DNA from: Novosphingobium profundi | Lineage (GTDB): Bacteria > Pseudomonadota > Alphaproteobacteria > Sphingomonadales > Sphingomonadaceae | Direction of reading: 5' to 3' | Assembly: GCF_018491765.1 (NCBI RefSeq) | Contig: NZ_JABWCU010000008.1 | Coordinates: 124,001 to 188,000 of the forward strand | DNA length: 64,000 nucleotides | In this document: in pieces, positions 1-8,946 of the stretch | How the letters are laid out: the number at the start of each line of letters is the position of its first letter | Position numbering within the stretch: the first letter of the stretch is position 1 | The notes under the pieces: model-generated | What the model was told of the DNA's origin: nothing | What the model saw: only the letters and a program-made list of their open reading frames with translations | Databases searched by the model: none | Program-made: the position numbers and the translations under genes

Positions 1-465
1 CGCGACGGCGTGCTGCACAAGATGACCTTCGAGGACTGGAACGAGGTCATGCGCATCAATCTGGGCGGTTGCTTCAACATGGCCAAGGCGACTTTCCCCG
101 GCATGCGCGAGCGCAAGTGGGGGCGCATCGTCAACATCGGCTCGATCAACGGCCAGGCCGGTCAGTACGGCCAGGTCAACTACGCCGCCGCCAAGTCGGG
201 CATCCACGGTTTCACCAAGGCGCTCGCCCAGGAGGGCGCCAAGTTCGGCGTGACCGTCAATGCCATCGCGCCCGGTTACATCGACACCGAGATGGTCGCC
301 GCCGTGCCCGCCCCGGTGCTCGAGAAGATCGTCGCCAAGATCCCCGTCGGCCGCCTCGGCCATGCCTACGAGATCGCACGCGGCGTCGCTTTCCTGTGCT
401 CGGAGAACGCCGAGTTCGTCACGGGATCGACGCTCTCGATCAACGGCGGCCAGCACATGTACTGA
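1..465 (+). CDS. phaB: Acetoacetyl-CoA reductase, C-terminal part (5' end outside window)
   Basis: This is a short-chain dehydrogenase/reductase. The family reduces acetoacetyl-CoA to (R)-3-hydroxybutyryl-CoA with NADPH for polyhydroxyalkanoate synthesis in the cytoplasm. The reading frame is open from base 1, so the N-terminal Rossmann glycine motif lies outside the window. The visible part has IVNIGSINGQ, the catalytic YAAAK pair and a C-terminal NGGQHMY typical of PhaB. The segment RDGVLHKMT near the left edge is also characteristic of PhaB rather than FabG. A GTG at 10 is internal to the protein and is not the real start. A strong hairpin terminator follows. Confidence 0.85.
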   Translation, partial: RDGVLHKMTFEDWNEVMRINLGGCFNMAKATFPGMRERKWGRIVNIGSINGQAGQYGQVNYAAAKSGIHGFTKALAQEGAKFGVTVNAIAPGYIDTEMVAAVPAPVLEKIVAKIPVGRLGHAYEIARGVAFLCSENAEFVTGSTLSINGGQHMY

Positions 466-495
466 TCGGGCGGACCGCAGGCCCGAAAACCACGC

Positions 496-527
496 ATCCC
501 CTGCAAGGCCGCGGCCTTGCAGGGGAT
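496..527 (+). terminator. Hairpin terminator after phaB
   Basis: A perfect 15-bp inverted repeat (arms 496-510 and 513-527, rich in CCCCTGCAAGG) sits 31 bases after the phaB stop. A short T-rich stretch follows. Confidence 0.75.
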
Positions 528-568
528 TTTCGTTGGGGTTTGGCACACCCGCGCCTAAGGTGGTCCTC

Positions 569-823
569 GTGACCTCGCCCTATCATCCCCCGGTCAAGCG
601 CTCGGTCGAGATTGCCGGGCACAAGACCTCGATCAGCCTCGAACCGGTGTTCTGGGACGCGCTCGTCTCGGCCGCCGAGGAAGAGCGCCTGCCGATCAAC
701 GCGCTCGTCGCGCGGATCGACCTCGAACGTGCGCAAGCCCCGGCCCCGCCCGGCCTTGCCAGCGCGATCCGGGTCTGGCTGATGCTGCGCTTCGCAAGTT
801 CGGTCACCACGCTCGACGCCTGA
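569..823 (+). CDS. Small ribbon-helix-helix domain protein
   Basis: The product has 84 residues and resembles the COG4321-type ribbon-helix-helix proteins of alphaproteobacteria, which are predicted DNA-binding proteins. The pattern VKRSVEIAGHKTSISLEPVF gives the beta strand and first helix, and EEERLPINALVARID gives the second helix. The GTG start at 569 was chosen because AAGGTGG lies 5 bases upstream and the longer frame reads through the phaB terminator. It stands alone between two hairpins, so it is probably monocistronic. The target is unknown. Confidence 0.75.
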   Translation: MTSPYHPPVKRSVEIAGHKTSISLEPVFWDALVSAAEEERLPINALVARIDLERAQAPAPPGLASAIRVWLMLRFASSVTTLDA

Positions 824-855
824 CCCCTACTCCGCGGCGCAGCGCCCAACGGGAA

Positions 856-882
856 GGGGCGGAAACCTTGCGGCTCCGCCCC
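856..882. terminator. Possible hairpin terminator between convergent genes
   Basis: Arms GGGGCGGA (856-863) and TCCGCCCC (875-882) form an 8-bp stem with an 11-base loop between a forward gene ending at 823 and a reverse gene ending at 920. There is no clear T-tract. Confidence 0.4.
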
Positions 883-919
883 TCGGGTACAACTCTTCAA
901 ATCAGGACCGACGCCGGTG

Positions 920-1117
920 TCAGTAGTTCGCCACGGCGTCGCTGGCCGGGAAGGTCTCGTCAAGCGCCTCGTCGGTCTTCGACCACGACTTGGGCGCCGA
1001 TCGCATGTTCGCGGGACCCGCGTCACGTATCGGCGCGGTCTCGGCCTTCTCCTTCTGGGTGTACTTGTAGAGCGCGTAGCCCGCAGCTCCCAGAACGGCC
1101 ATTCGCATCAGACCCAT
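920..1117 (-). CDS. Small membrane-anchored hypothetical protein
   Basis: The product has 65 residues. It has a hydrophobic N-terminus (MRMAVLGAAGYALYKY) that could act as a single membrane anchor, followed by a charged tail ending in DETFPASDAVANY. The ATG at 1117 is preceded by GAGGAG about 9 bases upstream; a GTG two codons earlier is an alternative. It lies 68 bases downstream of murA on the same strand and may share its transcript. Similar tails with DETFPASDP are common in short alphaproteobacterial proteins of unknown role. Confidence 0.7.
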   Translation of the reverse strand: MGLMRMAVLGAAGYALYKYTQKEKAETAPIRDAGPANMRSAPKSWSKTDEALDETFPASDAVANY

Positions 1118-1185
1118 CGTCACATCTCCTCTCGAACATGTTCGCTCACTCGGGAAGGGAATGCGCGAGAGGCGCCTTGGGTTCC

Positions 1186-2469
1186 TCAGTCCCCGCCGAT
1201 ACGTTCGATCTGCGCGCCGAGCAGAGCGAGCTTTTCTTCCAGACGCTCGTAGCCGCGGTCGAGATGGTAGAGGCGGTGCACCCGCGTCTCGCCCTCGGCG
1301 GCGAGGCCGGCAATGACCAGGCTCATCGAGGCGCGCAGGTCGGTCGCCATGACTTCGGCCCCGTGCATCTTGTCGACACCATGGACGATCGCGGTGCGTC
1401 CCTTGGTCTCGATCCGCGCACCCATGCGGTTGAGCTCGGGCACGTGCATGTAGCGATTCTCGAAGATCGTCTCGGTCAGCACCGAGGAGCCTTCCGCCTT
1501 GCACAAAAGCGCCATGAGCTGGGCCTGCATGTCGGTCGCGAAGCCAGGGAACGGCGCGGTCGAGAGCGTCACCGGGCGCAGCTTGCCCTCGGCCGCGACG
1601 TAGAGGCCGCCCGGGCGCTCCTCGACGAGCACGCCCGCATCGCGCAGCGCCTGCACGGTCGCTTCCATGTCCTCGATGCGCGCGCCCTTGAGCATCACGT
1701 CACCCCCGGTGATCGCCGCAGCGCAGGCATAGGAGCCCGCCTCGATGCGATCGGGCATGACCATGTAGGTCGCCCCGTGGAGGCGCGGCACGCCGTGGAT
1801 GGTGAGGTCCGAGGTGCCGATGCCCTCGATCTGCCCGCCCATCGCGACGAGCAGGTTGCACAAATCGACGATCTCGGGCTCGCGCGCGGCGTTGTGGAGG
1901 TGCGAGGTGCCGTTGCACAGCACCGCGGTCATCAGCGCGTTCTCGGTCGCGCCGACCGAGACGACCGGGAAGGAGAAGCGCCCGCCGGGAAGCCCGCCGT
2001 CGGGCGCGACCGCCTTGACGTAACCCGCCGCCATCTCGATCTGCGCGCCGAGCGCCTCGAGCACTTTGAGGTGCAGGTCGATCGGGCGGTTGCCGATCGC
2101 GCAGCCGCCGGGCAGCGAGACGGTCGCCTCGCCCATGCGCGCAAGCATCGGCCCGAGCACGAGGATCGAGGCGCGCATCTTGCGCACCAGGTCGTAGGGC
2201 GCGACCGTGCTGGTGATGCGCGTCGCCTGGAGCGTCATCACCCGGCCGAAGTCCTCGGGCCGCGAACCGGCGATCGCGGTCGAGATCCCGAACTGGTTCA
2301 TCAGGTGCTGGAACCCGTCGATGTCCGCAAGCCGCGGCAGGTTGCGCAGCGTCAGCGGTTCCTCGGTGAGCAGCGCGCAGGGCAGCAGGGTGAGTGCCGC
2401 GTTCTTGGCGCCCGAAACGGGAATGGTGCCGGAAAGGCGCTTGCCGCCCTCGATAACGATCTTGTCCAT
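1186..2469 (-). CDS. murA: UDP-N-acetylglucosamine 1-carboxyvinyltransferase
   Basis: MurA carries out the first committed step of peptidoglycan synthesis, transferring enolpyruvate from PEP to UDP-GlcNAc in the cytoplasm. The 427-residue length is normal. Visible marks are the N-terminal SGAKNAAL substrate loop (Lys22), [11 protein letters not shown] with the catalytic cysteine near residue 123 that fosfomycin alkylates, and a C-terminal [14 protein letters not shown]. The upstream neighbour galU is divergent, separated by about 140 bases. Codon use matches the surrounding core genes. Confidence 0.97.
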   Translation of the reverse strand: MDKIVIEGGKRLSGTIPVSGAKNAALTLLPCALLTEEPLTLRNLPRLADIDGFQHLMNQFGISTAIAGSRPEDFGRVMTLQATRITSTVAPYDLVRKMRASILVLGPMLARMGEATVSLPGGCAIGNRPIDLHLKVLEALGAQIEMAAGYVKAVAPDGGLPGGRFSFPVVSVGATENALMTAVLCNGTSHLHNAAREPEIVDLCNLLVAMGGQIEGIGTSDLTIHGVPRLHGATYMVMPDRIEAGSYACAAAITGGDVMLKGARIEDMEATVQALRDAGVLVEERPGGLYVAAEGKLRPVTLSTAPFPGFATDMQAQLMALLCKAEGSSVLTETIFENRYMHVPELNRMGARIETKGRTAIVHGVDKMHGAEVMATDLRASMSLVIAGLAAEGETRVHRLYHLDRGYERLEEKLALLGAQIERIGGD

Positions 2470-2611
2470 GGCCTGTCATTTAGCGGGATTTGCCGTCGCA
2501 GCAAGCGGGCAACCTGTCGCAAGCTCATGTGTTTGTGGAAGCGTCTGGTTGCGCTGCAGCGATGAACCCGCTTTAATCGCAGTGCAACATCCGGAGGTTA
2601 CGTCAAGGTCC

Positions 2612-3493
2612 ATGACTGAAAACAATTTTCGCAAACCCGTCCGCATTGCCGTCTTTCCCGTGGCCGGACTGGGGACCCGTTTTCTTCCTGCGACCAAGGC
2701 CATTCCCAAGGAATTGCTTCCGATCGTCGACAGGCCACTTATTCAATACGCCGTCGATGAGGCGCGCGAGGCCGGAATCGAGGAGTTTGTCTTCGTCACC
2801 GGGCGCGGCAAGACCGCTATTGTTGAGCATTTCGATACGGCCTTCGAGCTCGAGGCGACGATGAGCGGGCGCGGCAAGTCGCTCGAACCGCTTGAATCGA
2901 CCCGGATGAATCCCGGCAATCTCGTCACCGTGCGCCAGCAGGTTCCCCTGGGCCTGGGCCATGCCGTGTGGTGCGCGCGCGCCGTGACCGGCAACGAGCC
3001 CTTCGCGATCTTCCTTCCCGACGAACTCATGTACGGCTCGCCCGGCTGCATGGCGCAGATGATCGAGGCCTACAACGAAGTGGGCGGCAACCTGGTCTCG
3101 GTGCTCGAAGTGCCCGAAAACGAGGTTTCGAGCTACGGCGTGATCAAGCCGGGCGCGGTCAACGGAAACCTGACGCAAGTGAAGGGCCTGGTCGAAAAGC
3201 CCAAGGTCGAGGACGCCCCCTCGAACAAGATCGTCTCGGGTCGCTACATCCTCCAGCCCGAGATCATGGATCTGCTCGCGAGCCAGGGCAAGGGCGCAGG
3301 CGGCGAGATCCAGCTGACCGATTCGATGGCCAAGCTGATCGACACCCAGCCCTTCCATGCGGTCACCTTCGAGGGCCAGCGTTTCGACTGCGGCTCGAAG
3401 CTCGGCTTCGTCGAGGCCACGCTCGCGATCGCGCTCGACCGTCCCGACATGGGCGCCGACGTGCGCGCAATGGCCCAGCGCCTCCTGGGCTGA
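2612..3493 (+). CDS. galU: UTP--glucose-1-phosphate uridylyltransferase
   Basis: GalU makes UDP-glucose from UTP and glucose-1-phosphate, feeding envelope polysaccharide and exopolysaccharide synthesis. The 293-residue protein has the nucleotidyltransferase signature AGLGTRFLPATKAIPKE near the N-terminus, then PKELLPIVDRPLIQY, GLGHAVWCA, FLPDEL and VEKPKVEDAPSN. The ATG at 2612 was chosen over a much longer open frame because homology begins there and AAGG lies a few bases upstream. A strong terminator directly follows. Confidence 0.95.
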   Translation: MTENNFRKPVRIAVFPVAGLGTRFLPATKAIPKELLPIVDRPLIQYAVDEAREAGIEEFVFVTGRGKTAIVEHFDTAFELEATMSGRGKSLEPLESTRMNPGNLVTVRQQVPLGLGHAVWCARAVTGNEPFAIFLPDELMYGSPGCMAQMIEAYNEVGGNLVSVLEVPENEVSSYGVIKPGAVNGNLTQVKGLVEKPKVEDAPSNKIVSGRYILQPEIMDLLASQGKGAGGEIQLTDSMAKLIDTQPFHAVTFEGQRFDCGSKLGFVEATLAIALDRPDMGADVRAMAQRLLG

Positions 3494-3517
3494 TCCGGCC
3501 AACCAAGGCCCAAACCC

Positions 3518-3556
3518 AAAAAGGGGCGCCGATCCTTAGGGATGGCGCCCCTTTTT
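3518..3556. terminator. Bidirectional terminator between galU and a convergent gene
   Basis: Stem AAAAAGGGGCGCC / GGCGCCCCTTTTT with a 13-base loop. The A-run on one side and T-run on the other allow it to work for galU and for the reverse gene ending at 3579. Confidence 0.85.
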
Positions 3557-3578
3557 CATGGCTGCACCCGGCCGCGAA

Positions 3579-3908
3579 TCAGGCCGTAACGACCGCGATG
3601 CGAAGCGCGGGGGCACCGGCGGCAATGTCCAGAAGGCGATCGACATTGGGGTGCGCGCCCGGGTTGGCGCGCGCGTCGGGGACGTGCTCGGCAAAGACGG
3701 CGAGGCCATGTTCGGCCGCCTTCGCGTCGAGCCCGCCGAAGACCTGCTGGAGGTACTGGTAGACCGCCAGCGACCCCAGCTTGCCGGGCGCGTGGGGAAT
3801 GCTGTCGACGACCGCACCGTCCGCGTCGAGGAAGTCGACGCGCGCCACGCCCTCGATCGAGGGAAGCTGGTTGAGGTTGTCCTTGAACAGGGGGCCGGGC
3901 TCGATCAT
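3579..3908 (-). CDS. DUF2322-like small protein of unknown function
   Basis: The product has 109 residues and starts MIEPGPLFKDNLNQLPSIEG. The pattern VDFLDADGAVVDSIPHAPGKLGSLAVYQYL is like the DUF2322 family, whose function is not known; this assignment is from memory of the family, not from a search. The ATG at 3908 has a purine-rich stretch (AAGAAAGAGA) upstream; a longer frame to 3992 has low-complexity N-terminal sequence and was not used. It is probably a soluble cytoplasmic protein. It shares a bidirectional terminator with galU. Confidence 0.7.
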   Translation of the reverse strand: MIEPGPLFKDNLNQLPSIEGVARVDFLDADGAVVDSIPHAPGKLGSLAVYQYLQQVFGGLDAKAAEHGLAVFAEHVPDARANPGAHPNVDRLLDIAAGAPALRIAVVTA

Positions 3909-4005
3909 CGCCAGTCTCTTTCTTGCATTTCGGGATGGGTAAGGCGCTGCGCCCCTACCAGCCGGCACGGCGAAGCGCCATGCACCGCGCAATGCGATTT
4001 GCCGA

Positions 4006-4701
4006 TTACTGGCGGACCGGATCGCTCAGCCGCGCCATGATCGCGGCGACATAGGCCTGGGTCTCGCGGATATTGGGAATGCCGCCCGCCTGAAGCACGC
4101 GCCGCGGCCCCGCGTTATAGGCCGCGAGCGCCTTCTCGATATCGCCGCCAAAGGCATCGAGCTGCTGGCGCAGATAGCGCGCACCGCCCTCGAGATTGGC
4201 CTGCGGATCGTCGGGATCGACCCCCATGGTGCGCGCGGTGCCGGGCATGAGCTGGGCAAGGCCGCGCGCGCCGGCCGGTGAAAGCGCACGCTCGTTCCAG
4301 CGGCTTTCCTGCCAGACCACCGCCTCGAGCAGCGCTGGGCTGATGTCGTACTTGGCCGCGAGCTGCGCCACGCGCTGGCGCCAGCGCGCCGGACCTGCGG
4401 TGTCCGCCGCGAGCGTCAGCGAAGACTGGTGCACCGAGACCGGCACGTCGCCGACCATCTCGGCATCGTCCAAGATGCCGTCCGCGCCGATCGCGAGGAC
4501 GTCGGCGCTGCCGCCCACCGGCTGCGGCTCGAAAGGCCCCGTCGCGGTGGCGGGGCCACCGGCCACCCATTGCGCCCCCTTACGGCCCACCTCGAGAACG
4601 TCGGCCCGGGCCGGTGCCATGGCAAAAGGTACAGAAAGGCTCAGCACCGCGCACAGCGCGGCACGGCGCGCGAATCGGTGCCGGTCGTCAAGCCTCGTCA
4701 T
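4006..4701 (-). CDS. Lytic transglycosylase, SLT domain (secreted)
   Basis: This 231-residue protein probably cleaves peptidoglycan glycan strands in the periplasm, forming 1,6-anhydro-muropeptides. Residues 1-33 form a signal peptide (RR, hydrophobic core, APARA cleavage site). The C-terminal SLT domain has LLEAVVWQESRWN with the catalytic Glu near 132, then SPAGARGLAQLMPGTA, and NLEGGARYLRQQLD followed by ALAAYNAGP. The region between signal and SLT domain is low in recognisable motifs. The ATG at 4701 places the signal peptide at the N-terminus, whereas the upstream extension is basic and non-hydrophobic. It follows the phytase gene on the same strand after about 100 bases. Confidence 0.88.
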   Translation of the reverse strand: MTRLDDRHRFARRAALCAVLSLSVPFAMAPARADVLEVGRKGAQWVAGGPATATGPFEPQPVGGSADVLAIGADGILDDAEMVGDVPVSVHQSSLTLAADTAGPARWRQRVAQLAAKYDISPALLEAVVWQESRWNERALSPAGARGLAQLMPGTARTMGVDPDDPQANLEGGARYLRQQLDAFGGDIEKALAAYNAGPRRVLQAGGIPNIRETQAYVAAIMARLSDPVRQ

Positions 4702-4805
4702 GTGCGCCTGTCTATCGCAATTCACGCCGCGAAAACAGGCCGTAAGATGCGTGCGCGCGACGGCGGGCAAGGTTCTCGCTTCCCGTCGCGCACAGTTGCA
4801 CCGGA

Positions 4806-5924
4806 TCAGTCGAGGCCGAGCGCGGTGCGGATCGAATCCCAGGACAAGAGCTTGAAGTTCTGCGCCTCGGGCGCGTTGTCGCCATCCTGCGCGATGAACA
4901 GGCCGCCGGGGAACTGCGGCCCGAAGTCGCCGAGCGCGACTTCGATGCCGTCGGTGTCGCTGGTGCCATCGATCGCGCCGCCGTTGATCCGGAAGCGTCC
5001 GGCAAAGCGGCCCTCGGGCAAGGCGAAAAGGGCATAGGCGTTGTCGCCCTGGCTCGAGGCCACCAGCCAGGCCTTCCCGTCCGCCCCGCCATCCGTTCCG
5101 CGCGCCACGGCAAGGCCCTCGACGTCGTCGACGAGCCCATCGGCCGCGCCGACCTTGGCGAAAGGAACGGCGGCAAGCGCCGCATCGGCCAGCGGCACGC
5201 GCCAGATGCCGACGTCTTCCTCGGCCAGGTAGAGCGTGTGCGTCGCATCGTCGACGACGCAGCCCTCGGCCTGCGTCGCAACCTTGACCTCGCGTGCCTC
5301 GCGCGCGCGCAGTCCGCTGCCTTCAGATGCAAGCGCGCTCTCGATCACGCTGCCATCCTTCATGACGACATAGGCGCGTGCCAGTTCATCGGATGCCAGC
5401 GGCGCGCCCATGCAGAAGCCATAGGCCTCCAGCGGCCGGTGCCCCGCACGCAGGAACGGGACGGTGGCGATCGTCGCCAGCTTGCCCGTGGCGGTGTCGA
5501 GCCAGAACAGCGCAATTTTGGGTTCGGCTTCGTCGGTGCGGTCGCTCGCCGCCACCAGCACGCGGCGCGACCCGTCGGCCAGCGCAACCTCGCGCAAGTC
5601 GACGTTGTTGAGGCGCCCCGCCGCGACAAAGTCACGCACCTTGCCATCGAGGCCGTAGACGTAAAGCCCCGCCTTCTTGTCGGTCCCGACGATCAGACTG
5701 GCCGCGGGATTGGCGCCGTTGCGCCAGATCGCCGGGTCGTCGGCGGCATCGGCGTTGGCCGTTCCCACCGGCTGCGTCTCGGCAAGCGCGGGCACGTCGG
5801 TGGCGGGAAGGTAGGCCTTGGGCGCCACCGCCGTAGTCGCACAGCCGGCAAGCAGAAAGGCCGGGAGCAACGCTCCCGACCCCTGCTTCACGAGACCGGC
5901 GATCTTCGTGAAACGCATGTCCAT
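4806..5924 (-). CDS. Beta-propeller phytase lipoprotein (3-phytase)
   Basis: This 372-residue enzyme probably removes phosphates from phytate (myo-inositol hexakisphosphate) in a calcium-dependent way outside the inner membrane. The N-terminus has a lipoprotein signal with lipobox LAGC (Cys28). Beta-propeller phytase hallmarks are DAADDPAIW, TDKKAGLYVYGLDGK, AEGCVVDDATHTLYLAEEDVGIW, DVEGLAVA, WLVASSQGDNAYALF and GGAIDGTSDTDGIEVALGDF. Its ATG shares one base with the stop of the upstream TonB-dependent receptor (TGATG at 5926-5922), so the two are almost certainly co-transcribed and translationally coupled. Coupling fits uptake of phytate or its products. Confidence 0.92.
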   Translation of the reverse strand: MDMRFTKIAGLVKQGSGALLPAFLLAGCATTAVAPKAYLPATDVPALAETQPVGTANADAADDPAIWRNGANPAASLIVGTDKKAGLYVYGLDGKVRDFVAAGRLNNVDLREVALADGSRRVLVAASDRTDEAEPKIALFWLDTATGKLATIATVPFLRAGHRPLEAYGFCMGAPLASDELARAYVVMKDGSVIESALASEGSGLRAREAREVKVATQAEGCVVDDATHTLYLAEEDVGIWRVPLADAALAAVPFAKVGAADGLVDDVEGLAVARGTDGGADGKAWLVASSQGDNAYALFALPEGRFAGRFRINGGAIDGTSDTDGIEVALGDFGPQFPGGLFIAQDGDNAPEAQNFKLLSWDSIRTALGLD

Positions 5925-8701
5925 CAGAAGTTCGCCTTCACGCCGGCCTTGAAGGTCGGGCCGTACTTCTCGAACTGCAGCAGGCGCTTGGCGCCGGCAT
6001 AGTTTTCATAGGCATAGTACTTGGCGTTGTTGATGTTGATCACGTCGAAAGTCAGCTTCACGCCCTCGAGAATGTCGAGCTTGGCCGAGAAATCGAGCTG
6101 GAAATGGTTGTCCACCCAGCGGTCTTCTTCCTGGCTGTCGCCCAGCTCGTCGAGGTACTTGTCGCGGTAGGTGCCGGCAAGCCGCAGGTCGATCGGGCCC
6201 TTGTCGTAGCCCAGCACCACGTTGAACGTGTTGCGCGCGTTCGAGGGAAGCGAGGTCTGGTAGGCCGCGCCATCGGTGTCGTAGACCGTGCCGCTCGAGT
6301 AGGAATACGTATAGTTCACCTGGGTCAGCAGCCCGTCGAAGGGCGCCGGCAGCATCGTGTAGGCCTGGCTGTAGCCGACCTCGAAGCCCGCGATGTCCGC
6401 CGAACCGCCGTTCTCGGCAATGCGCAGTTCGTCGTAGGTCGCCCCCGTCACCGAGGAGAAGGCGTCGGTGTAGTAACGCGTGACGATGAAGTCATCGACC
6501 TTCTTGTAGAAGGCCCCGAAGGTCACCGCGCCGTTGCCGGTGAAGTAGTATTCGACGCCGAAGTCGAGGTTCCAGGCCTGGTAGGGCTTGAGATAGGGGT
6601 TGCCGAACTCGGCCTCGTTGTCCTCGTTGACCGAGAGGCGCGGCGCCATGTCGGAAAGGTTGGGGCGCATCAGGCTCTTGTAGCCGGCAAGGCGCGTGAC
6701 GAGATTGCCTTCCAGGTTGTTCCAGCGCAGCGTGAGGCTGGGCAGCCAGTTGGTGTAGCTGCGCGTGTACTCGACCGGGCTCACCTCCAGCGTGTCCTCG
6801 TTGTAGAGGTTGCCGGTGAGATCGTTGCGGGTGTGCTCCATGCGCACGCCGCCGATGACCCGCAGCGTGTCGCTATCCCAGCGCGCCAGGGCGTAGGCCG
6901 AAGTGATGTCCTCGCTGGCGGTGTAGTCGCTGGCGGCCGAGTCGATCAGCGTGCCGTCCTCGTCGATCACCAGGCTGTCGGCGTAATCGGACATGAAATT
7001 CACACCCGCCGACTTGGCCAGCACCGGCCCCAGGTCGATGCCGTCGAGGCGGTAGGTCTGCGAGCCGAGGTAGTCGGCCATCGTCAGCGTCTTGTCCTTG
7101 GCGTAGTCGGTCTGGGTCAGGTCATAGGACTTGTCGCGCCAGCGCTGCTTGGCGCCGACCTGGAGGCTGAGGTCGCCGCCCGACATCGCGAACGTGCGCG
7201 CGAGGTCGGCCTTGAGCGCGTATTCCTCGTCCTGGCTGTCCGAATGCGTGGTCACCTCGACCTTGTTGAGCGTGTAGTTGCTCGCATCGTTGACGAGGTC
7301 CTCGCCGCCGGTGAGCGTGTACCTGGGCACGCGCACGTCCGAGTAGTCCCAGTTCATGGCGACGCCGTCGTCCTCGAACTTGCTGCGGAACGCGATCGGG
7401 TCGATCGAGCCGTGCTCCTCCTCGCTCGACTTGGCGTAGCTGGCGAGCCAGTTGAACTTCCAGGTGCCGGTGTCGGTATCACCACCCAGCGCGACGGTGC
7501 GGATGCGCTGGCGCTCGAAGCGGTCCTTGAGGTCGCGCGTCACCTCGATCGTGCCGTCGGTGTCCGAGATCGCGACGCCGGTATCGGTCGCGGTGATGTC
7601 GCTGGCGTCCTCGAAGTTGAAGGTCGTGCGGCGGCGGTATTCCTGGTCGTCGAACTGCGACCAGTTGCCCTTGAGGTAGACCGTGGTGGTGTCGCTCGCG
7701 CGCCAGTCGAAGTTGAGCGAGGCGTTGATGCGCGTGCGCTCGACGTCGTAGTCGCGGTATTCGATGTTTTCGCTATAGGCGGTGCCGTCGTCGGTCGTCG
7801 TCCAGGGGTCGGATTCGACGTTGTCGGTCTCGAACTTGCGCTTGTAGTAGCTGACCGAGCCCGCGACGCCGAAATCGTCCCCGATGCGCTTGGAGAAGTC
7901 GAGGCTGCCCTTGGGGGTGATCGAACCGTCGTACTGGTTGTAGCTGCCCTCGGCCTTGACCGAGTAGTAGTCCTTCTTGCGGTCGAAGGCGCTGGTGGTG
8001 TGGATTTCGACCGAACCGCCGATGGCATCGCCGTCCATGTCGGGGGTGAGCGACTTCTTGACCTCGATCGATTCGATCGTGTCCGAGCTGATCACATCGA
8101 GCGCGACCTGGCGCACGTCCGATTCCGGAGCCGGCACGCGCACGCCGTTGAGCGAGGTCGAGACGAGGTTGGGGTTGAGACCGCGAATCGAGACGAAGCG
8201 CCCCTCGCCCTGGTCGTTGAGAATGTTGACACCGGGCAGGCGGCGCAGCGATTCGGCGACGTTCTGGTCGGGGAATTCGCCGGCAGCGTCGCGGGTCAGC
8301 ACGTCGGACACGCCGTCGGCCGCCTGCTTGCGCGAGAGCGAGCTGGCAAGGTTGGCGCTCTGGCCCATGACCAGGATGGCGTCGCCGCCGATGCCCGACA
8401 GCGCGAAGTTGCCCTCGACGCGGCCGGTCTCGGGGACCGTAATCGTGCGCGTCTCGGCCACCGCACCGACATAAGTCACTTCGACGGTGTAGGTGCCTGC
8501 GGGCACGTCGGCGAAAATGAAGCTGCCGTCGCGGGCACTGTCGACGCTGCGGTTGAGCTCGACGATGCGGACCGTCGCCGACTGCAGCGCGCGCGTGCCC
8601 GTGGCGTCCGAGACATTGCCGACGACTTCGCCCGCGTGGGCCATCGTCGAGAGCGAGGCCGTCGCCAGCAGGCCGGCCAGAAAACGAACCGAATTTTTCA
8701 T
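5924..8701 (-). CDS. TonB-dependent receptor linked to phytase
   Basis: This 925-residue outer-membrane protein probably takes up a phytate-related substrate with energy from TonB. In order it shows a signal peptide (residues 1-23, ending MAHA), a carboxypeptidase-regulatory-like beta-sandwich (GEVVGNVSDATGTRALQSA to about 100), a plug domain with GEFPDQNVAESLRRLPGV, FVSIRGLNPNL and IGGSVEIHT, then a long beta-barrel rich in aromatic strands that ends in a terminal Phe (VKANF). This is the Xanthomonas/Caulobacter-type class of receptors. The ATG at 8701 was chosen because it places the signal peptide first; a TTG at 8761 would add 20 hydrophilic residues. A Pho-box-like array lies 62-101 bases upstream of this ATG. 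Confidence 0.92.
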   Translation of the reverse strand: MKNSVRFLAGLLATASLSTMAHAGEVVGNVSDATGTRALQSATVRIVELNRSVDSARDGSFIFADVPAGTYTVEVTYVGAVAETRTITVPETGRVEGNFALSGIGGDAILVMGQSANLASSLSRKQAADGVSDVLTRDAAGEFPDQNVAESLRRLPGVNILNDQGEGRFVSIRGLNPNLVSTSLNGVRVPAPESDVRQVALDVISSDTIESIEVKKSLTPDMDGDAIGGSVEIHTTSAFDRKKDYYSVKAEGSYNQYDGSITPKGSLDFSKRIGDDFGVAGSVSYYKRKFETDNVESDPWTTTDDGTAYSENIEYRDYDVERTRINASLNFDWRASDTTTVYLKGNWSQFDDQEYRRRTTFNFEDASDITATDTGVAISDTDGTIEVTRDLKDRFERQRIRTVALGGDTDTGTWKFNWLASYAKSSEEEHGSIDPIAFRSKFEDDGVAMNWDYSDVRVPRYTLTGGEDLVNDASNYTLNKVEVTTHSDSQDEEYALKADLARTFAMSGGDLSLQVGAKQRWRDKSYDLTQTDYAKDKTLTMADYLGSQTYRLDGIDLGPVLAKSAGVNFMSDYADSLVIDEDGTLIDSAASDYTASEDITSAYALARWDSDTLRVIGGVRMEHTRNDLTGNLYNEDTLEVSPVEYTRSYTNWLPSLTLRWNNLEGNLVTRLAGYKSLMRPNLSDMAPRLSVNEDNEAEFGNPYLKPYQAWNLDFGVEYYFTGNGAVTFGAFYKKVDDFIVTRYYTDAFSSVTGATYDELRIAENGGSADIAGFEVGYSQAYTMLPAPFDGLLTQVNYTYSYSSGTVYDTDGAAYQTSLPSNARNTFNVVLGYDKGPIDLRLAGTYRDKYLDELGDSQEEDRWVDNHFQLDFSAKLDILEGVKLTFDVININNAKYYAYENYAGAKRLLQFEKYGPTFKAGVKANF

Positions 8702-8762
8702 CTTAGGAGGACCCCCGATTTCCCTGGTCAAACGTGTTTGAAGGGGCCGGTAGGGATGCAAT

Positions 8763-8802
8763 GTGACAGCTGCGTGCTGTTATTCTGTCAGTTCCATGAC
8801 AA
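8763..8802 (-). promoter_or_regulatory. Pho-box-like array upstream of the receptor-phytase operon
   Basis: Read on the minus strand, heptamers TTGTCAT (8802-8796), CTGACAG (8791-8785) and CTGTCAC (8769-8763) begin at offsets 0, 11 and 33, with a degenerate unit at offset 22. PhoB boxes are 7-bp CTGTCAT-like repeats separated by 4 bases, giving an 11-bp period. The spacing and sequence fit, and the downstream gene product is a phosphate-scavenging enzyme. Binding is inferred, not shown. Confidence 0.6.
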
Positions 8803-8946
8803 CTTGCTGAAAACGCTAAGTGTGCAAGCGATTGAATTCACGCCGGCAAACCACGCCGCGAGGCGCTTGCCCGTCGCCCGGCACGGCGGCGGGCGCGGAC
8901 TTTCAAGAAGTTCATGCCCTGCGACCGGGTTCATCTTGGTAGAACG

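Noticed and set aside
4753..4793. Possible hairpin between the phytase and lytic transglycosylase genes
   Set aside because: The stem (GCGCGACGG / CCGTCGCGC) has a long loop and no T-run on either strand, so it is not convincing as a terminator.
8702..8761. TTG start at 8761 for the TonB-dependent receptor
   Set aside because: It would put 20 polar residues before a normal signal peptide, which begins at the ATG at 8701.
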